A stretch of DNA of 64,000 nt from Mycobacterium shigaense (lineage in GTDB: Bacteria > Actinomycetota > Actinomycetes > Mycobacteriales > Mycobacteriaceae): positions 2,666,001-2,730,000 of the forward strand of contig NZ_AP018164.1 of the NCBI RefSeq assembly GCF_002356315.1. The letters are read 5' to 3'. The notes beneath the pieces are model-generated. The model was not told the DNA's origin, made no database searches, and saw only the letters and a list, made by a program, of their open reading frames with translations. Both the position numbers and the translations under genes were made by a program. Below, piece by piece: positions 1 to 10,899 of this stretch (positions within the stretch are counted from its first letter, which is position 1; every line of letters starts with the position of its first letter).

Positions 1-1
1 G

Positions 2-766
2 CATTTCGAGGTGTGGGCTGGCTCGTACCCCGAGCGGATCATCCCGTGTCAGCTGCCGTGGCTGCTCGATCCCGAACTGGGCGCCAAGATGATCGTCGAG
101 AACGCCGAGCGCGGCTTCCACGCCGTGACGTTCAGCGAGAACCCGGCGATGCTGGGGTTGCCGAGTATCCACTCCGGCCACTGGGACCCGATCATGGCGG
201 CCTGCGCGCAGACCGGGACCGTGGTGAACCTGCACATCGGGTCCTCCGGTTCGTCACCGTCCACCACCGAAGATGCACCGCCCGATGTCCAGGGTGTGCT
301 GTTCTTCGCCTACGCCATTTCGGCGGCGGTCGATTGGCTGTACTCGGGGTTGCCCAGCAGGTTCCCCGACCTCAAGATCTGCCTCTCCGAGGGCGGAATC
401 GGTTGGGTGGCCGGTCTGCTGGATCGCCTCGACCACATGCTCAGTTATCACCAGATGTACGGCACCTGGCGGGCCCTGGGCGAAAAACTCACTCCGGCAG
501 AGGTTTTCACCCGGAATTTCTGGTTCTGCGCGGTGGAGGACAAGTCGTCGTTCGTGCAAAGCGAACGGATCGGCGTGGACAACATCATGCTGGAGGCCGA
601 CTATCCGCATTGCGATTCGACGTGGCCGCACACCCAGGAGACGATTCACGAAGAGATCGGTGACCTGCCACCGGACGCGATTCGAAAGTTCACCTGGGAG
701 AACGCGTCCCGCTTGTACCAGCATCCTGTGCCGGTCGCGGTCCAGCAGGATCCCGAGGCATTCTGA
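2..766 (+). CDS. Amidohydrolase-2 family metal-dependent hydrolase (5' end outside window)
   Basis: This TIM-barrel amidohydrolase (COG2159 type) is open to the left edge of the window, so only its last ~254 residues are visible and the true start lies upstream. Family features are visible: LHIGSSG, the usual metal-ligand His strand; a central FAYAISAAVDWLYSG helix; CLSEGGIGWV; and near the C-terminus EADYPHCDSTWPHT, where the catalytic Asp normally sits. Members of this family are usually decarboxylases or hydrolases of aromatic or CoA-pathway intermediates, and mycobacteria carry many copies near lipid or steroid catabolic genes. The substrate cannot be read from the sequence. The next gene converges on it after a short gap. 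Confidence 0.8.
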   Translation, partial: HFEVWAGSYPERIIPCQLPWLLDPELGAKMIVENAERGFHAVTFSENPAMLGLPSIHSGHWDPIMAACAQTGTVVNLHIGSSGSSPSTTEDAPPDVQGVLFFAYAISAAVDWLYSGLPSRFPDLKICLSEGGIGWVAGLLDRLDHMLSYHQMYGTWRALGEKLTPAEVFTRNFWFCAVEDKSSFVQSERIGVDNIMLEADYPHCDSTWPHTQETIHEEIGDLPPDAIRKFTWENASRLYQHPVPVAVQQDPEAF

Positions 767-806
767 AACTCCGGGTGGTCTCGGGGCAGTCGCATTCGCC
801 TGGGGA

Positions 807-3556
<2,750 letters not shown>

Positions 3557-3602
3557 TGGCCGACGCTCGGCTGAACCGGGCCCGGGCTGCTAGCGTCGGT
3601 CC

Positions 3603-4591
3603 GTGGCTGAAGACCTGCGGATTGGCGTTCTGGGCGCGGCGCGCATCACCCCGCGGGCGCTGATCGACCCCGCTAAAAAAATCCGGAGGTGATCGTGTCC
3701 GCGGTGGCCGCCCGCGACGTGTCGCGCGCACGAGCCTTCGCCGCCAAACACCACATCACCCGGGTGCACGACGACTACGCCAAGCTGGTCGTCGATCCGA
3801 ACATCGACGCGATCTACAACCCGCTGCCAAACGGCCTGCACGGCAAGTGGACCCGGGCCGCGCTCGAGGCGGGTAAGCACGTCCTGTGTGAAAAGCCGTT
3901 TACCGCTAACGCCGCGGAGGCCCGAGAGATCGCCAACCTGGCCGCGAAATCCGGTCGGGTGGTGATGGAGGCGTTTCACTATCGCTATCACCCGCTGACG
4001 CTGCGGATCGAGGAGATCATCGCGGCGGGGGAGCTGGGCACCCTGCAGCGGGTGGAGGCCACCCTGTGCTTCCCGCTGCCGATGTTCTCCGATATCCGGT
4101 ACAACTATTCGCTTGCCGGGGGCGCGACGATGGACGCGGGTTGCTACACGGTGCACATGCTGCGCACCTATGGCGGGTCGACCCCGGAAGTCGTTTCGGC
4201 GCAGGCGAAATTGCGCGATCCTCGGGTCGACCGGGCGATGACGGCCGAGTTCCGGTTCGCCGCCGGGCACACCGGCCGGATCCACTGCTCGATGTGGTCG
4301 CGGCGCCTGCTGGACATCAGCGCCAAGGTGATCGGCGACCGGGGCGAGCTGAAGGTGCTCAACCCCGCGGTGCCCCAGTTGTTTCATCGGCTGACGGTCC
4401 GGTCGGCCGACGGCAAGCGCGTGGAGCGCTGTGGGCGCCGCGCATCCTATGCATATCAGCTCGATGCCTTCGCCGCGGCGGTGCTGCGGGGACAACCGTT
4501 TCCGACGACCGCCCAGGACGCGATCGTCAATATGGCCGTGATCGATGAGATTTATCGGAAGGCCGGCCTCCCACTGCGGCAGACCAGTTGA
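3603..4591 (+). pseudogene. Gfo/Idh/MocA family oxidoreductase, frameshifted at an A7 tract
   Basis: A GTG at 3603 opens a frame encoding the Rossmann start of the family (AEDLRIGVLGAARITPRALIDPAKK). The run of seven A at 3675-3681 then throws it out of frame and a TGA follows. The rest of the protein (EVIVSAVAARDVSRARAF, then LCEKPFTANAAEA with the family EKP motif, and AFHYRYHP) continues to 4591 in the next frame. One extra A restores a single ~330-residue protein of usual length. This may be a true inactivating indel, a sequencing or assembly error at the homopolymer, or a gene rescued by transcriptional slippage. Members are NAD(P)-dependent dehydrogenases of sugars, inositols or trans-dihydrodiols. 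The adjacent convergent gene is a xylose-isomerase-like protein, so sugar or polyol metabolism is plausible. Confidence 0.8.
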
Positions 4592-4594
4592 AAC

Positions 4595-5413
4595 TCATTG
4601 TGCGAGTGCAGATAACAAACGCTGCGCGGCCTCGACACAGGGTCGCAGGCGATCGATGGGACTGACTCCGGCTAATGCCAGCGCGCGCCGTGGCACTTCG
4701 ATCTCGATCACGATGTCGCGGGGGAGCGCCAAAAGCAGGCCGGGCAGTGGCAGCTCGCCCTCACCGGGAACCATCCGTTCGAACATTGCTTCTTCCATGT
4801 AGTTGGCCACGCGTGGTTGCCGTGTCGTGTCGTTGAGCTGGGCGTAGCCGATGTATTCGGGATCGATGGCCGCGACGTCGGCGGGGGTGGACCCGGACCG
4901 CACCACGTGCATGGTATCGATCAGGATCCGAAAGTCGTTGCTGTCCAAGTATTGTCGAGCGGCCAGCGCGGTCGGCAGGTCTCCCACGGTCAGGCCGGGG
5001 ACGGGTTCCACATCCGTCTCGATGCCGCGCTGGGCGGCCAGTTCGGCCAAGGCCGCGAACTGGTCGAAGGTGCGGCCGAGATCGGGGTCGAGGCTGACAA
5101 CGTTGATTCGGGGCACGCTGAGTTCGGCCAGCGCGTCGAGATCCGCGTTGAAGGTGCCCATTTCGGCGCCCGGCAGCACCAAGAACCCGTCGCCCAGCGA
5201 GATGGCCACGCCGCGGTGCTGCATCGCGGCGAGCAGCTCCCGCCGCAGCGCGGCGTCGTCCTTCAGCGAATAGGGCGGGTAGCCGAGGCCGACCAGCGGC
5301 CCACCCTGCACGACGGTCGACATGTAGCGGCAGCCGAGGTCTGCGGTGAGGTCGACGAATTCGACTGGCGGAAGGCCGAATCCGTTGAGAAAACCGATCG
5401 CGAGCTGGTTCAT
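4595..5413 (-). CDS. Sugar phosphate isomerase/epimerase-like TIM-barrel protein
   Basis: A 272-residue xylose-isomerase-like TIM barrel (AP endonuclease family 2 fold). It begins MNQLAIGFLNGFGLPPVEFV. DVEPVPGLTVGD, ILIDTMHVVRSG and the C-terminal strand YAQLNDT are typical of the metal-binding strands in sugar-phosphate isomerase/epimerases. The open frame extends 24 codons further upstream into the preceding gene. I chose ATG 5413 because it overlaps that gene's stop as ATGA and the protein then begins with the conserved strand, so the two genes look translationally coupled. The substrate is unknown. It ends 3 nt from the convergent Gfo/Idh/MocA oxidoreductase, a family often paired with such isomerases. 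Confidence 0.75.
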   Translation of the reverse strand: MNQLAIGFLNGFGLPPVEFVDLTADLGCRYMSTVVQGGPLVGLGYPPYSLKDDAALRRELLAAMQHRGVAISLGDGFLVLPGAEMGTFNADLDALAELSVPRINVVSLDPDLGRTFDQFAALAELAAQRGIETDVEPVPGLTVGDLPTALAARQYLDSNDFRILIDTMHVVRSGSTPADVAAIDPEYIGYAQLNDTTRQPRVANYMEEAMFERMVPGEGELPLPGLLLALPRDIVIEIEVPRRALALAGVSPIDRLRPCVEAAQRLLSALAQ

Positions 5414-5952
5414 GCTGGGCCGCCGGCCAACTGGGCCAGCTGATCGGCGGCCAGAGCGGTTTGGGTGCTGAGCGCGACCTGGCATGAGCTGACCACTTCT
5501 TGGATGATTGGTGCTTCCAGCACCAGATCGTCACGGACGAAGGCGATGTGATCGTGCGGGTGTCCGTTGGTACACGCCGTCCACGTAGTCGTCGACGCCG
5601 GGTTCATGACCAGATTCACTTCGTAGAAGTCCGATGTCAGCGGCTTCGGCGGGTCCACGCGTGTCAGCCCGAGCCGCATGCTTTCCGGCCCGAGCATGTA
5701 GAGCGTGGCCCGGGCCAGGTCACAGGTGAGAACGCTCGCGGGCGGGGTGGGAGCGCTCGAATCCACTGGCAGGCACTTGTGGGACGACGTGGGTTGCGAC
5801 TTCTGCACCGGTCGCACCGGCAGGGGCAGAATAGTCGCGGCCCGCGGCGCGGGTTGGGTCGTCGCCGGCGGCGGTTTGGCGGTCGAGGTGGCGGGGGCGG
5901 CGGGCAGGACGGCACCGACCAGCGGGGCGGTAACCACGCTCGTCCCGGCCAC
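5410..5952 (-). CDS. Hypothetical Pro-rich protein, possibly exported
   Basis: I do not recognise this protein. From GTG 5952 it has ~180 residues: a short apolar N-terminus (GTSVVTAPLVGAVLPAAPA), a long Pro/Ala/Thr-rich linker, and a C-terminal domain with three Cys (around KCLPV, LTCDLAR and TACTNGH). The layout resembles mycobacterial secreted or cell-wall proteins with a Pro-rich spacer, but no clear signal peptide or lipobox is present. The start is uncertain. The frame is open to ATG 6045, with further candidates at 6012 and 6003. I prefer 5952 because GGGAGG lies directly upstream and because a likely regulatory motif (6003-6018) would otherwise be inside the gene. Its stop overlaps the start of the isomerase-like gene (ATGA). 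Confidence 0.5.
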   Translation of the reverse strand: MAGTSVVTAPLVGAVLPAAPATSTAKPPPATTQPAPRAATILPLPVRPVQKSQPTSSHKCLPVDSSAPTPPASVLTCDLARATLYMLGPESMRLGLTRVDPPKPLTSDFYEVNLVMNPASTTTWTACTNGHPHDHIAFVRDDLVLEAPIIQEVVSSCQVALSTQTALAADQLAQLAGGPA

Positions 5953-6002
5953 GGCCCTCCCATCGTCATGCGTCGTCGGTGCCGTCCGTCCCTTTACGGA
6001 CA

Positions 6003-6018
6003 CTACGAACATAGAGTA
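6003..6018 (+). promoter_or_regulatory. 16-bp motif, copy 1, upstream of the TetR gene
   Basis: The sequence CTACGAACATAGAGTA recurs with 14 of 16 identities as CTACGAGAATAGAGTA at 6850-6865, in front of the P450 gene. The two sites flank the TetR gene at 6108, one upstream of the regulator itself and one upstream of its neighbour. That is the usual layout of autoregulation plus control of an adjacent target. It could also be a shared promoter element. Confidence 0.45.
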
Positions 6019-6107
6019 TGGTCGGCCACTCAGCGAACATTTCACTTTAGATCCTTGCCAACGCAGATCCTTGCCACCGAGGGTCCCCGCCCCGAAAGCC
6101 GGCGTTC

Positions 6108-6797
6108 ATGGCTCCCTACACATCCGCGCCGCAACGGCGCAAGCCCAATCCCGCGGAACGTCGCCGCGATCTCTGCGATGCGGCGATCGAACTGCTGGCG
6201 TCCGACGGCGCGAAGGGTGTCAGCCACCTCAAGGTGGACCGCAAGGCTGCCGTCCCGGACGGCACCACCTCGTTCTATTTCCGAACTCGCTCGGCCCTGC
6301 TGCGCGCCGTCGCCGAGCGGCTGGCCGAGCTGGATTTGGAGCGGTTGCAATCCGTCGCGGACAGCGCCGGCCGTCGGGGCGACAACCCCACGCCTTCGCT
6401 GCTCTCGCAGGTGGTGATCCAGGCCGGCACCGAACCCCAGCTGTCCTGGACCAAGGCTCGCTACGAGCTCACCATGCAGGCGGCACGCGACCCGGCGATG
6501 GCCGCGATCCTGCAACAGGCCACGGATGCATTCACCAAGCTGCACCGCGAGATCCTGGTACAGCTCATGCCGCACGGTGCCGAATTGGACTCGGCAGTCG
6601 TCGAGGATCTCAGCAACGTGACGCTGACGTTCATCAACGGGTTGCTGCTGCGCTTCGCTCACGGGGACCGCGTGGTGGACAGCGCGGAGCAACTCGACGG
6701 GATCCTGACTGCCATCGCCACGGGCATTCTGAAGAGCCCCGACCGGGGCCGGCTGACCGCGGGCGATGGGTCCCGCGCGGCGCGCGACGCAGGTTAG
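6108..6797 (+). CDS. TetR/AcrR family transcriptional regulator
   Basis: A 229-residue one-component regulator. The N-terminal helix-turn-helix spans about residues 15-60 (AERRRDLCDAAIELLASDG, then GTTSFYFRTRSALLRAVAERL, where the usual YxxFxxKxxL is modified to FYFRTRSALL). The all-helical ligand-binding domain follows. The recognition-helix segment HLKVDRKAAVPDGTTS departs from the standard VAxxAGVSxGxxY pattern, so target specificity may be unusual. The P450 gene lies downstream on the same strand after ~200 nt. The shared 16-bp motif before both genes suggests that this protein controls itself and the P450. Confidence 0.82.
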   Translation: MAPYTSAPQRRKPNPAERRRDLCDAAIELLASDGAKGVSHLKVDRKAAVPDGTTSFYFRTRSALLRAVAERLAELDLERLQSVADSAGRRGDNPTPSLLSQVVIQAGTEPQLSWTKARYELTMQAARDPAMAAILQQATDAFTKLHREILVQLMPHGAELDSAVVEDLSNVTLTFINGLLLRFAHGDRVVDSAEQLDGILTAIATGILKSPDRGRLTAGDGSRAARDAG

Positions 6798-6849
6798 CCG
6801 CTGATTTCGCGGCGTTTGGGTCTTGCCAGGGCACCCGCCGTATGGTTCT

Positions 6850-6865
6850 CTACGAGAATAGAGTA
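6850..6865 (+). promoter_or_regulatory. 16-bp motif, copy 2, upstream of the P450 gene
   Basis: CTACGAGAATAGAGTA matches the copy at 6003-6018 except for two bases. It overlaps a small inverted repeat TTCTC-TAC-GAGAA (6846-6858). The site lies ~137 nt before the P450 start, between the TetR gene and the P450, and is a candidate operator for that TetR protein. Confidence 0.45.
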
Positions 6866-7001
6866 AGCCGGCGTTCACGGACCGTCGGTGTGCCCGTTGC
6901 CAGCCGAGTCCGTGCGCTTCCCAAAGCGACCGAATTAAGCGGAGTGTACAAATGCGCGACCGTCATGGGCATACGAAACCGAAAGCGCCAGGAGGCATTT
7001 C

Positions 7002-8204
7002 GTGACCGCGAGCACCGAGAGCGACGTCCGGTTCGATCCATACGATGTCGAACTGATTGCCGACCCGTATCCGATGTTCAAGCGCCTGCGTGACGAGGCG
7101 CCACTGTATTACAACTCCGAATATGACTTTTACGCCCTGAGCCGATACGTAGATGTCAACAAAGCCCTGATCGATAACGGCACTTACAGCTCGGCCCGCG
7201 GCGTGATCCTCGAGCTGATCAAGGCGAACCTCGAGATCCCGTCGGGCTTGCTGATCTTCGAGGACCCACCGATCCACGATGTGCACCGCAAGCTGCTGTC
7301 GCGCATGTTCACGCCCCGCAAGATCGCCGCGCTGGAGCCGATGATCCGCGGGTTCTGCGCTCAATCGCTGGATCCGTTGGTCGGGTCGGGCCGGTTCGAC
7401 TTCGTCACCGACCTGGGCGCGATCATGCCGATGAAGGTCATCAGCGCGCTGCTCGGAATACCCGAAGAAGACCAGGAGTACATCCGCGATCGCGGCAACG
7501 CCCAGCTGCGCACCGAGCCGGGCAAGCCGATGAGTGCGGCCGAGCATGGGCTGTCCGTCGGCGAGCAGTTCGAGGCCTATATCGACTGGCGTGCCGACAA
7601 TCCGTCCGACGACATCATGACCGAATTGCTCAACGTCGAGTTCGTTGACGAAACCGGGACCACGCGGCGGCTGCGGCACGAGGAGATTCTGGTGTACCTC
7701 AATGTGGTCGCCGGTGCGGGCAACGAAACCACCACACGGCTGATCGGTTGGGCCGGAAAGGTTCTGGCCGATCATCCCGATCAGCGGCGCCAACTTGTCG
7801 AGAACCCCGCACTGATTCCGCAGGCGATCGAGGAGTTGCTGCGCTTCGAGCCGCCCGCGCCACACATGGCGCGTTATGTGACCCGCGATGTCAGCCTCTA
7901 TGACCAGACCGTGCCAGAAGGCAGCGTCATGCTGACGCTGCTGGGAGCGGCGTGCCGCGACGAACGCCAATTCGGTCCGGACGCGGGCGAATTCAACATC
8001 CACCGCCCCGCCCGACCGCACCTCACCTTCAGCGTCGGCGCCCACTTCTGCCTGGGTTCCGCGCTGGCCCGGCTCGAAGGCCGGATCGCCCTCGAGGAGA
8101 TCCTCAAGCGTTTCCCGCAGTGGGAACCCGATCTGGCCAACGCCACACTCAGCCCGACTTCGTCGGTGCGGGGCTGGGAAACCCTGCCCACCGTGGTCCC
8201 CTGA
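7002..8204 (+). CDS. Cytochrome P450
   Basis: A 400-residue soluble bacterial P450. The I-helix motif is AGAGNETTTR, the K-helix ExxR is in EELLRFEPP, and the haem-binding loop is FSVGAHFCLGSA with Cys350 as the axial ligand. There is no membrane segment. GTG 7002 is supported by AGGAGG at 6989-6994. The family cannot be fixed by eye; the N-terminal half resembles mycobacterial P450s linked to terpenoid or sterol-like substrates. Its stop overlaps the ATG of the SDR remnant as TGATG, so the two were once a coupled P450-dehydrogenase pair. That suggests the P450 made an alcohol that the SDR then oxidised. Electron-transfer partners are not encoded next to it. Confidence 0.9.
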   Translation: MTASTESDVRFDPYDVELIADPYPMFKRLRDEAPLYYNSEYDFYALSRYVDVNKALIDNGTYSSARGVILELIKANLEIPSGLLIFEDPPIHDVHRKLLSRMFTPRKIAALEPMIRGFCAQSLDPLVGSGRFDFVTDLGAIMPMKVISALLGIPEEDQEYIRDRGNAQLRTEPGKPMSAAEHGLSVGEQFEAYIDWRADNPSDDIMTELLNVEFVDETGTTRRLRHEEILVYLNVVAGAGNETTTRLIGWAGKVLADHPDQRRQLVENPALIPQAIEELLRFEPPAPHMARYVTRDVSLYDQTVPEGSVMLTLLGAACRDERQFGPDAGEFNIHRPARPHLTFSVGAHFCLGSALARLEGRIALEEILKRFPQWEPDLANATLSPTSSVRGWETLPTVVP

Positions 8205-8642
8205 TGACCTGTCAGGTCGGGGGCCGCGTCGAAGGGAAGGTCGCAGGCACGGCGGCTCCATCGTGCTCACCGGCTCCGTCGGGTCGCACAAGGCGATGGC
8301 CTGCACCGGCCACTATATCGCCGCCAAACACGGCGTGGTGGGCCTGATGCGCGCATTCGCTGTAGAACTGGGCCCGCACAATATTCGGGTGAATTCGGTG
8401 CATCCGAGCCAGGTGAACACGCCGATGACGATGAACGACGTGACGTTCAAGTTGTTTCAGCCGGACCTGGAGAATCCGGGGCCAGCAGAGTTTGCGCCGT
8501 TCTCGCAGATGACGCACACGCTGCCGGTGCCGCGGGTGGAGGCCAAGGACATCAGCAACGCGGTCCTGTTCCTCGCCTCCGACGAATCGCGTTACGTCAC
8601 CGTGTTTCGCTGCCCGTGGACGCGGGGGCCTTGCTCAAATAA
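8204..8642 (+). pseudogene. Mycofactocin-type SDR, internally deleted and frameshifted
   Basis: ATG 8204 overlaps the P450 stop and encodes the SDR start GGRVEGKVA. At about 8245 this joins directly to GGSIVLTGSVGSHK from the catalytic half, so roughly 130 codons are missing, including the glycine-rich NAD motif, and the frame is lost. The remainder is clearly recognisable: GHYIAAKHGVVGLMRAFAVELG with the YxxxK pair, then VNSVHPSQVNTPM and DISNAVLFLASDESRYVT. Near 8601 one base is missing. Restoring a G gives the normal ending GVSLPVDAGALLK and a TAA at 8640-8642. The large insertion after NSVHP is typical of mycofactocin-associated SDRs. The gene cannot make a working enzyme. Confidence 0.85.
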
Positions 8643-8697
8643 GTACGCACCATTAGTCACAACCCGATTAGTCATAGCGGAGTGGAGAAAAGAACTC

Positions 8698-9669
8698 ATG
8701 CCTGAATTCGACTACGAGAGGCTGAAAAAGGAAGCCGAACAGTACATCAAGTTCGAGAAGGACAAGAAGAACCGGATCGCCTACATCACGTTCGATCGCC
8801 CCGAGGCCCAGAACGCCACCAGCTTGGGAATGCGACAGAACTACGCCGACCTCATCCACAAGTGCAATGTGGACGACGACGTCAAGGTCGTCGTGATCCG
8901 CGGCGAGGGCCAGGATTTCGGCAGTGGCGGTGACCTGCCCGAGCAGCGTCCCATGCTCGAGAACCCGGGTCTGCCGCTGCATCACGAGCTCGCGATCAAC
9001 GACGACAACGTCAAGTACCCGCCCGGAGGCTCGTACCGTTACCTGTCCACCGTCACCGACTTCTATGCCAAGGCGCGTGCCGGCAATCGTCCGCTGCAGG
9101 AGCTTCGCAAGATCAGCATCATCGAGGCGAAGGGCTACTGCTACGGTTGGCACTTCTATCAAGCCGGTGACGCCGACCTGGTGGTCTCCGCCGACGACGC
9201 CCTGTTCGGCCACCCGGCGTTCCGGTATGTGGGCTGGGGACCCCGGCTGTGGTGGTGGGCCGAGACCATGGGTCTACGGAAGTTCTCCGAAATGCTTTTC
9301 ACCGGAAGGCCGTTCAGCGCAAAAGAGATGTATGACTGCGGCTTCGTCAACAGCGTGGTGCCCCGGGACAAGCTGGAGGCGGAGACCGAGAAGTACGCGC
9401 TGGCGTGCTCGCGCTCTCGCCCGACCGACACCGTGGCGGTGCAGAAAACCTTCTTGGAACTGTACAAGCAGCACAAGGGGGAATACTTCGGCAGCCTGCT
9501 CACCGGCATGGTCGAGGGCATGCTGCCCCTGATCCAGAACGACGTGGACGACACCGTCGACCTCACCGGAGGCACGTTCGAGAAGGGCCTCAACAACATG
9601 GTGAAGGACAACGACCTGAACTTTCCGCCGGAGTGGCGCCTGAGCCGCTCGGGCCGCGCGAAGCCCTGA
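8698..9669 (+). CDS. Enoyl-CoA hydratase/isomerase family protein
   Basis: A 323-residue crotonase-fold protein. ATG 8698 starts MPEFDYERLKKEAEQYIKF and is preceded by GGAGTGGAGAAAAG. The core motifs are RIAYITFDRPEAQNA, VVVIRGEGQDFGSGGDL as the first oxyanion loop, and EAKGYCYGWHFYQAGDADL in place of the usual GxxxGGG loop, so the second oxyanion glycine is replaced by Trp/His-containing sequence. A crotonase with this substitution may not be a classical hydratase. The frame is open upstream into the SDR remnant, which would read as an SDR-hydratase fusion, but that is an accident of the frameshift. It is followed after 19 nt by a decayed CoA-transferase, suggesting a former operon. Confidence 0.85.
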   Translation: MPEFDYERLKKEAEQYIKFEKDKKNRIAYITFDRPEAQNATSLGMRQNYADLIHKCNVDDDVKVVVIRGEGQDFGSGGDLPEQRPMLENPGLPLHHELAINDDNVKYPPGGSYRYLSTVTDFYAKARAGNRPLQELRKISIIEAKGYCYGWHFYQAGDADLVVSADDALFGHPAFRYVGWGPRLWWWAETMGLRKFSEMLFTGRPFSAKEMYDCGFVNSVVPRDKLEAETEKYALACSRSRPTDTVAVQKTFLELYKQHKGEYFGSLLTGMVEGMLPLIQNDVDDTVDLTGGTFEKGLNNMVKDNDLNFPPEWRLSRSGRAKP

Positions 9670-9688
9670 CCGTCTTGGGAGAGTCTGC

Positions 9689-10166
9689 ATGTCGGCGCTG
9701 ACGGGCTTCCGGGTCGTCGAGCTGGCGGGGTCGGTCGCCGGGGAGTACTGCGGAAAACTGTTGGCGGACTTCGGCGCCGAGGTGATCAAGGTCGAGATGC
9801 CCGGGTGGGGCAGTCCCACCCGGGCCCTGGCCCCATCGTCGGTGACGTCCCGGGGCCCGAGGGCAGAGGGCTGTTCGCGTACCTCAACACCAACAAGCAG
9901 TCGCTTGAATTCGATGTCACCGATCCCGCGGGCACCGAGCGGCTGCACGAGCTGATCGGTGCCGCCGACGCGGTCATCGACGATCGCGCGACGAGCTGGG
10001 CCGAGCGGCATCACGATGGTGTTCTGCTCGGTCACTCCGTTCGGCAGGGAAGCACCGACCGAATTCGACAACGCCCAGAGCATCAACGTCTTTCCCCAGC
10101 GGCTGGGGCTATCACACGCCCAGCCATCCCGACCTCGAGCTTCCGCCCCTGCAGGGGTCCGGGCGC
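9689..10166 (+). pseudogene. CaiB/BaiF CoA-transferase, 5' remnant with several frameshifts
   Basis: It starts normally (SALTGFRVVELAGSVAGEYCGKLLADFGAEVIKVE), then the frame shifts near 9830. GLFAYLNTNKQSLEFDV continues in a second frame, FCSVTPFGREAPTEFDNAQSI in a third register (from ~10015), and SGWGYHTPSHPDLELPPLQG in yet another from 10098. At least three indels are therefore needed. All segments are in the order of a family III CoA-transferase N-terminal domain, and about 300 residues of the C-terminal part are missing. At ~10166 it joins a remnant of an unrelated protein. It lies just behind an intact crotonase and probably once belonged to the same CoA-dependent pathway. Confidence 0.8.
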
Positions 10167-10898
10167 TTGCCCGCCGCATTGACCGCACATTTTTCGCTGG
10201 ACGTGCAGGCGGCAACAGTCGGGGAACGCGCACCGTTGTAGGCCGAGCGGCTGCAGCGCCGGGTGCGCCAGCTGGCCGAGTTTGCCGAGATGCGTCCCGG
10301 GCTGCTGCCCGCCGCCGGCGGGTAGCCAAAGTTCCTGGCGCGCTCGGGTGAAGACGCGATGCGAATCGCGCGGCACGAACATGTCGTGGTCCAGCAGCCG
10401 GCCGCCGACGCCGACTACGTCGCACTGTGCCGTTGGAATGCCAATATCGACAACGCATGGTTCTGGTGTGATCCGGGTGGGATTCTGCGCTGCGGCCTGA
10501 TGGACTGGGGATGCGTCGGCCAGATGAACTTGGGCATGGCCATCTGGGGTGCGCTGTCCGCGGCCGAAACGGGCATGTGGGACAACCATTTCGGTGAGTT
10601 GCGGCGGTTGTTCGTCGCCGAGGTCCATCGCTGCGGCGGACCCGAACTGGATGCCGACCGGTTGCGTCGTCACACGTTGCTGTACGCGGCGGCGATGGGC
10701 GTCGCGTGGCTGCTCGACGTCCCGGCATTGACTCGCAAGAGGTTCGGCGCCGACGCGCCCCACGATCGCCGCGATCCCCGCATCCGGGACGACGAGAGCC
10801 TGCGCGCGCCCCTGCAGATGCTGTCGAACCTGCTGAGCGCGTGGGAACGGCACGGTGTGGGGGATCTGCTCGACGCCGTCGCGGCCGAGGCCCGTTAG
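10167..10898 (+). pseudogene. Phosphotransferase-like protein, 3' remnant with two nonsense codons
   Basis: From 10167 a single frame reads LPAALTAHFSLDVQAATVGERAPL, stop (TAG 10239), AERLQRRVRQLAEFAEMRPGLLPAAGG, stop (TAG 10323), then is open through ARHEHVVVQQ to 10898. ALCRWNANIDNAWFW and CGLMDWGCVGQMNLGMAIWG resemble the catalytic and metal-binding segments of aminoglycoside phosphotransferase-like kinases (H/N-x-N and IDWxxxxxG). The N-terminal lobe is absent, because the sequence starts in-frame inside the CoA-transferase remnant. A start at ATG 10359 would give 179 residues without a nucleotide-binding lobe. I therefore treat it as a pseudogene; the kinase assignment is moderate. Confidence 0.65.
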
Positions 10899-10899
10899 G

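Noticed and set aside
8263..9669. A continuous frame that reads as an SDR-crotonase fusion protein
   Set aside because: It exists only because a base is missing near 8601. The SDR's natural end and TAA lie in the neighbouring frame at 8640-8642, and the crotonase has its own ATG with a ribosome-binding site.
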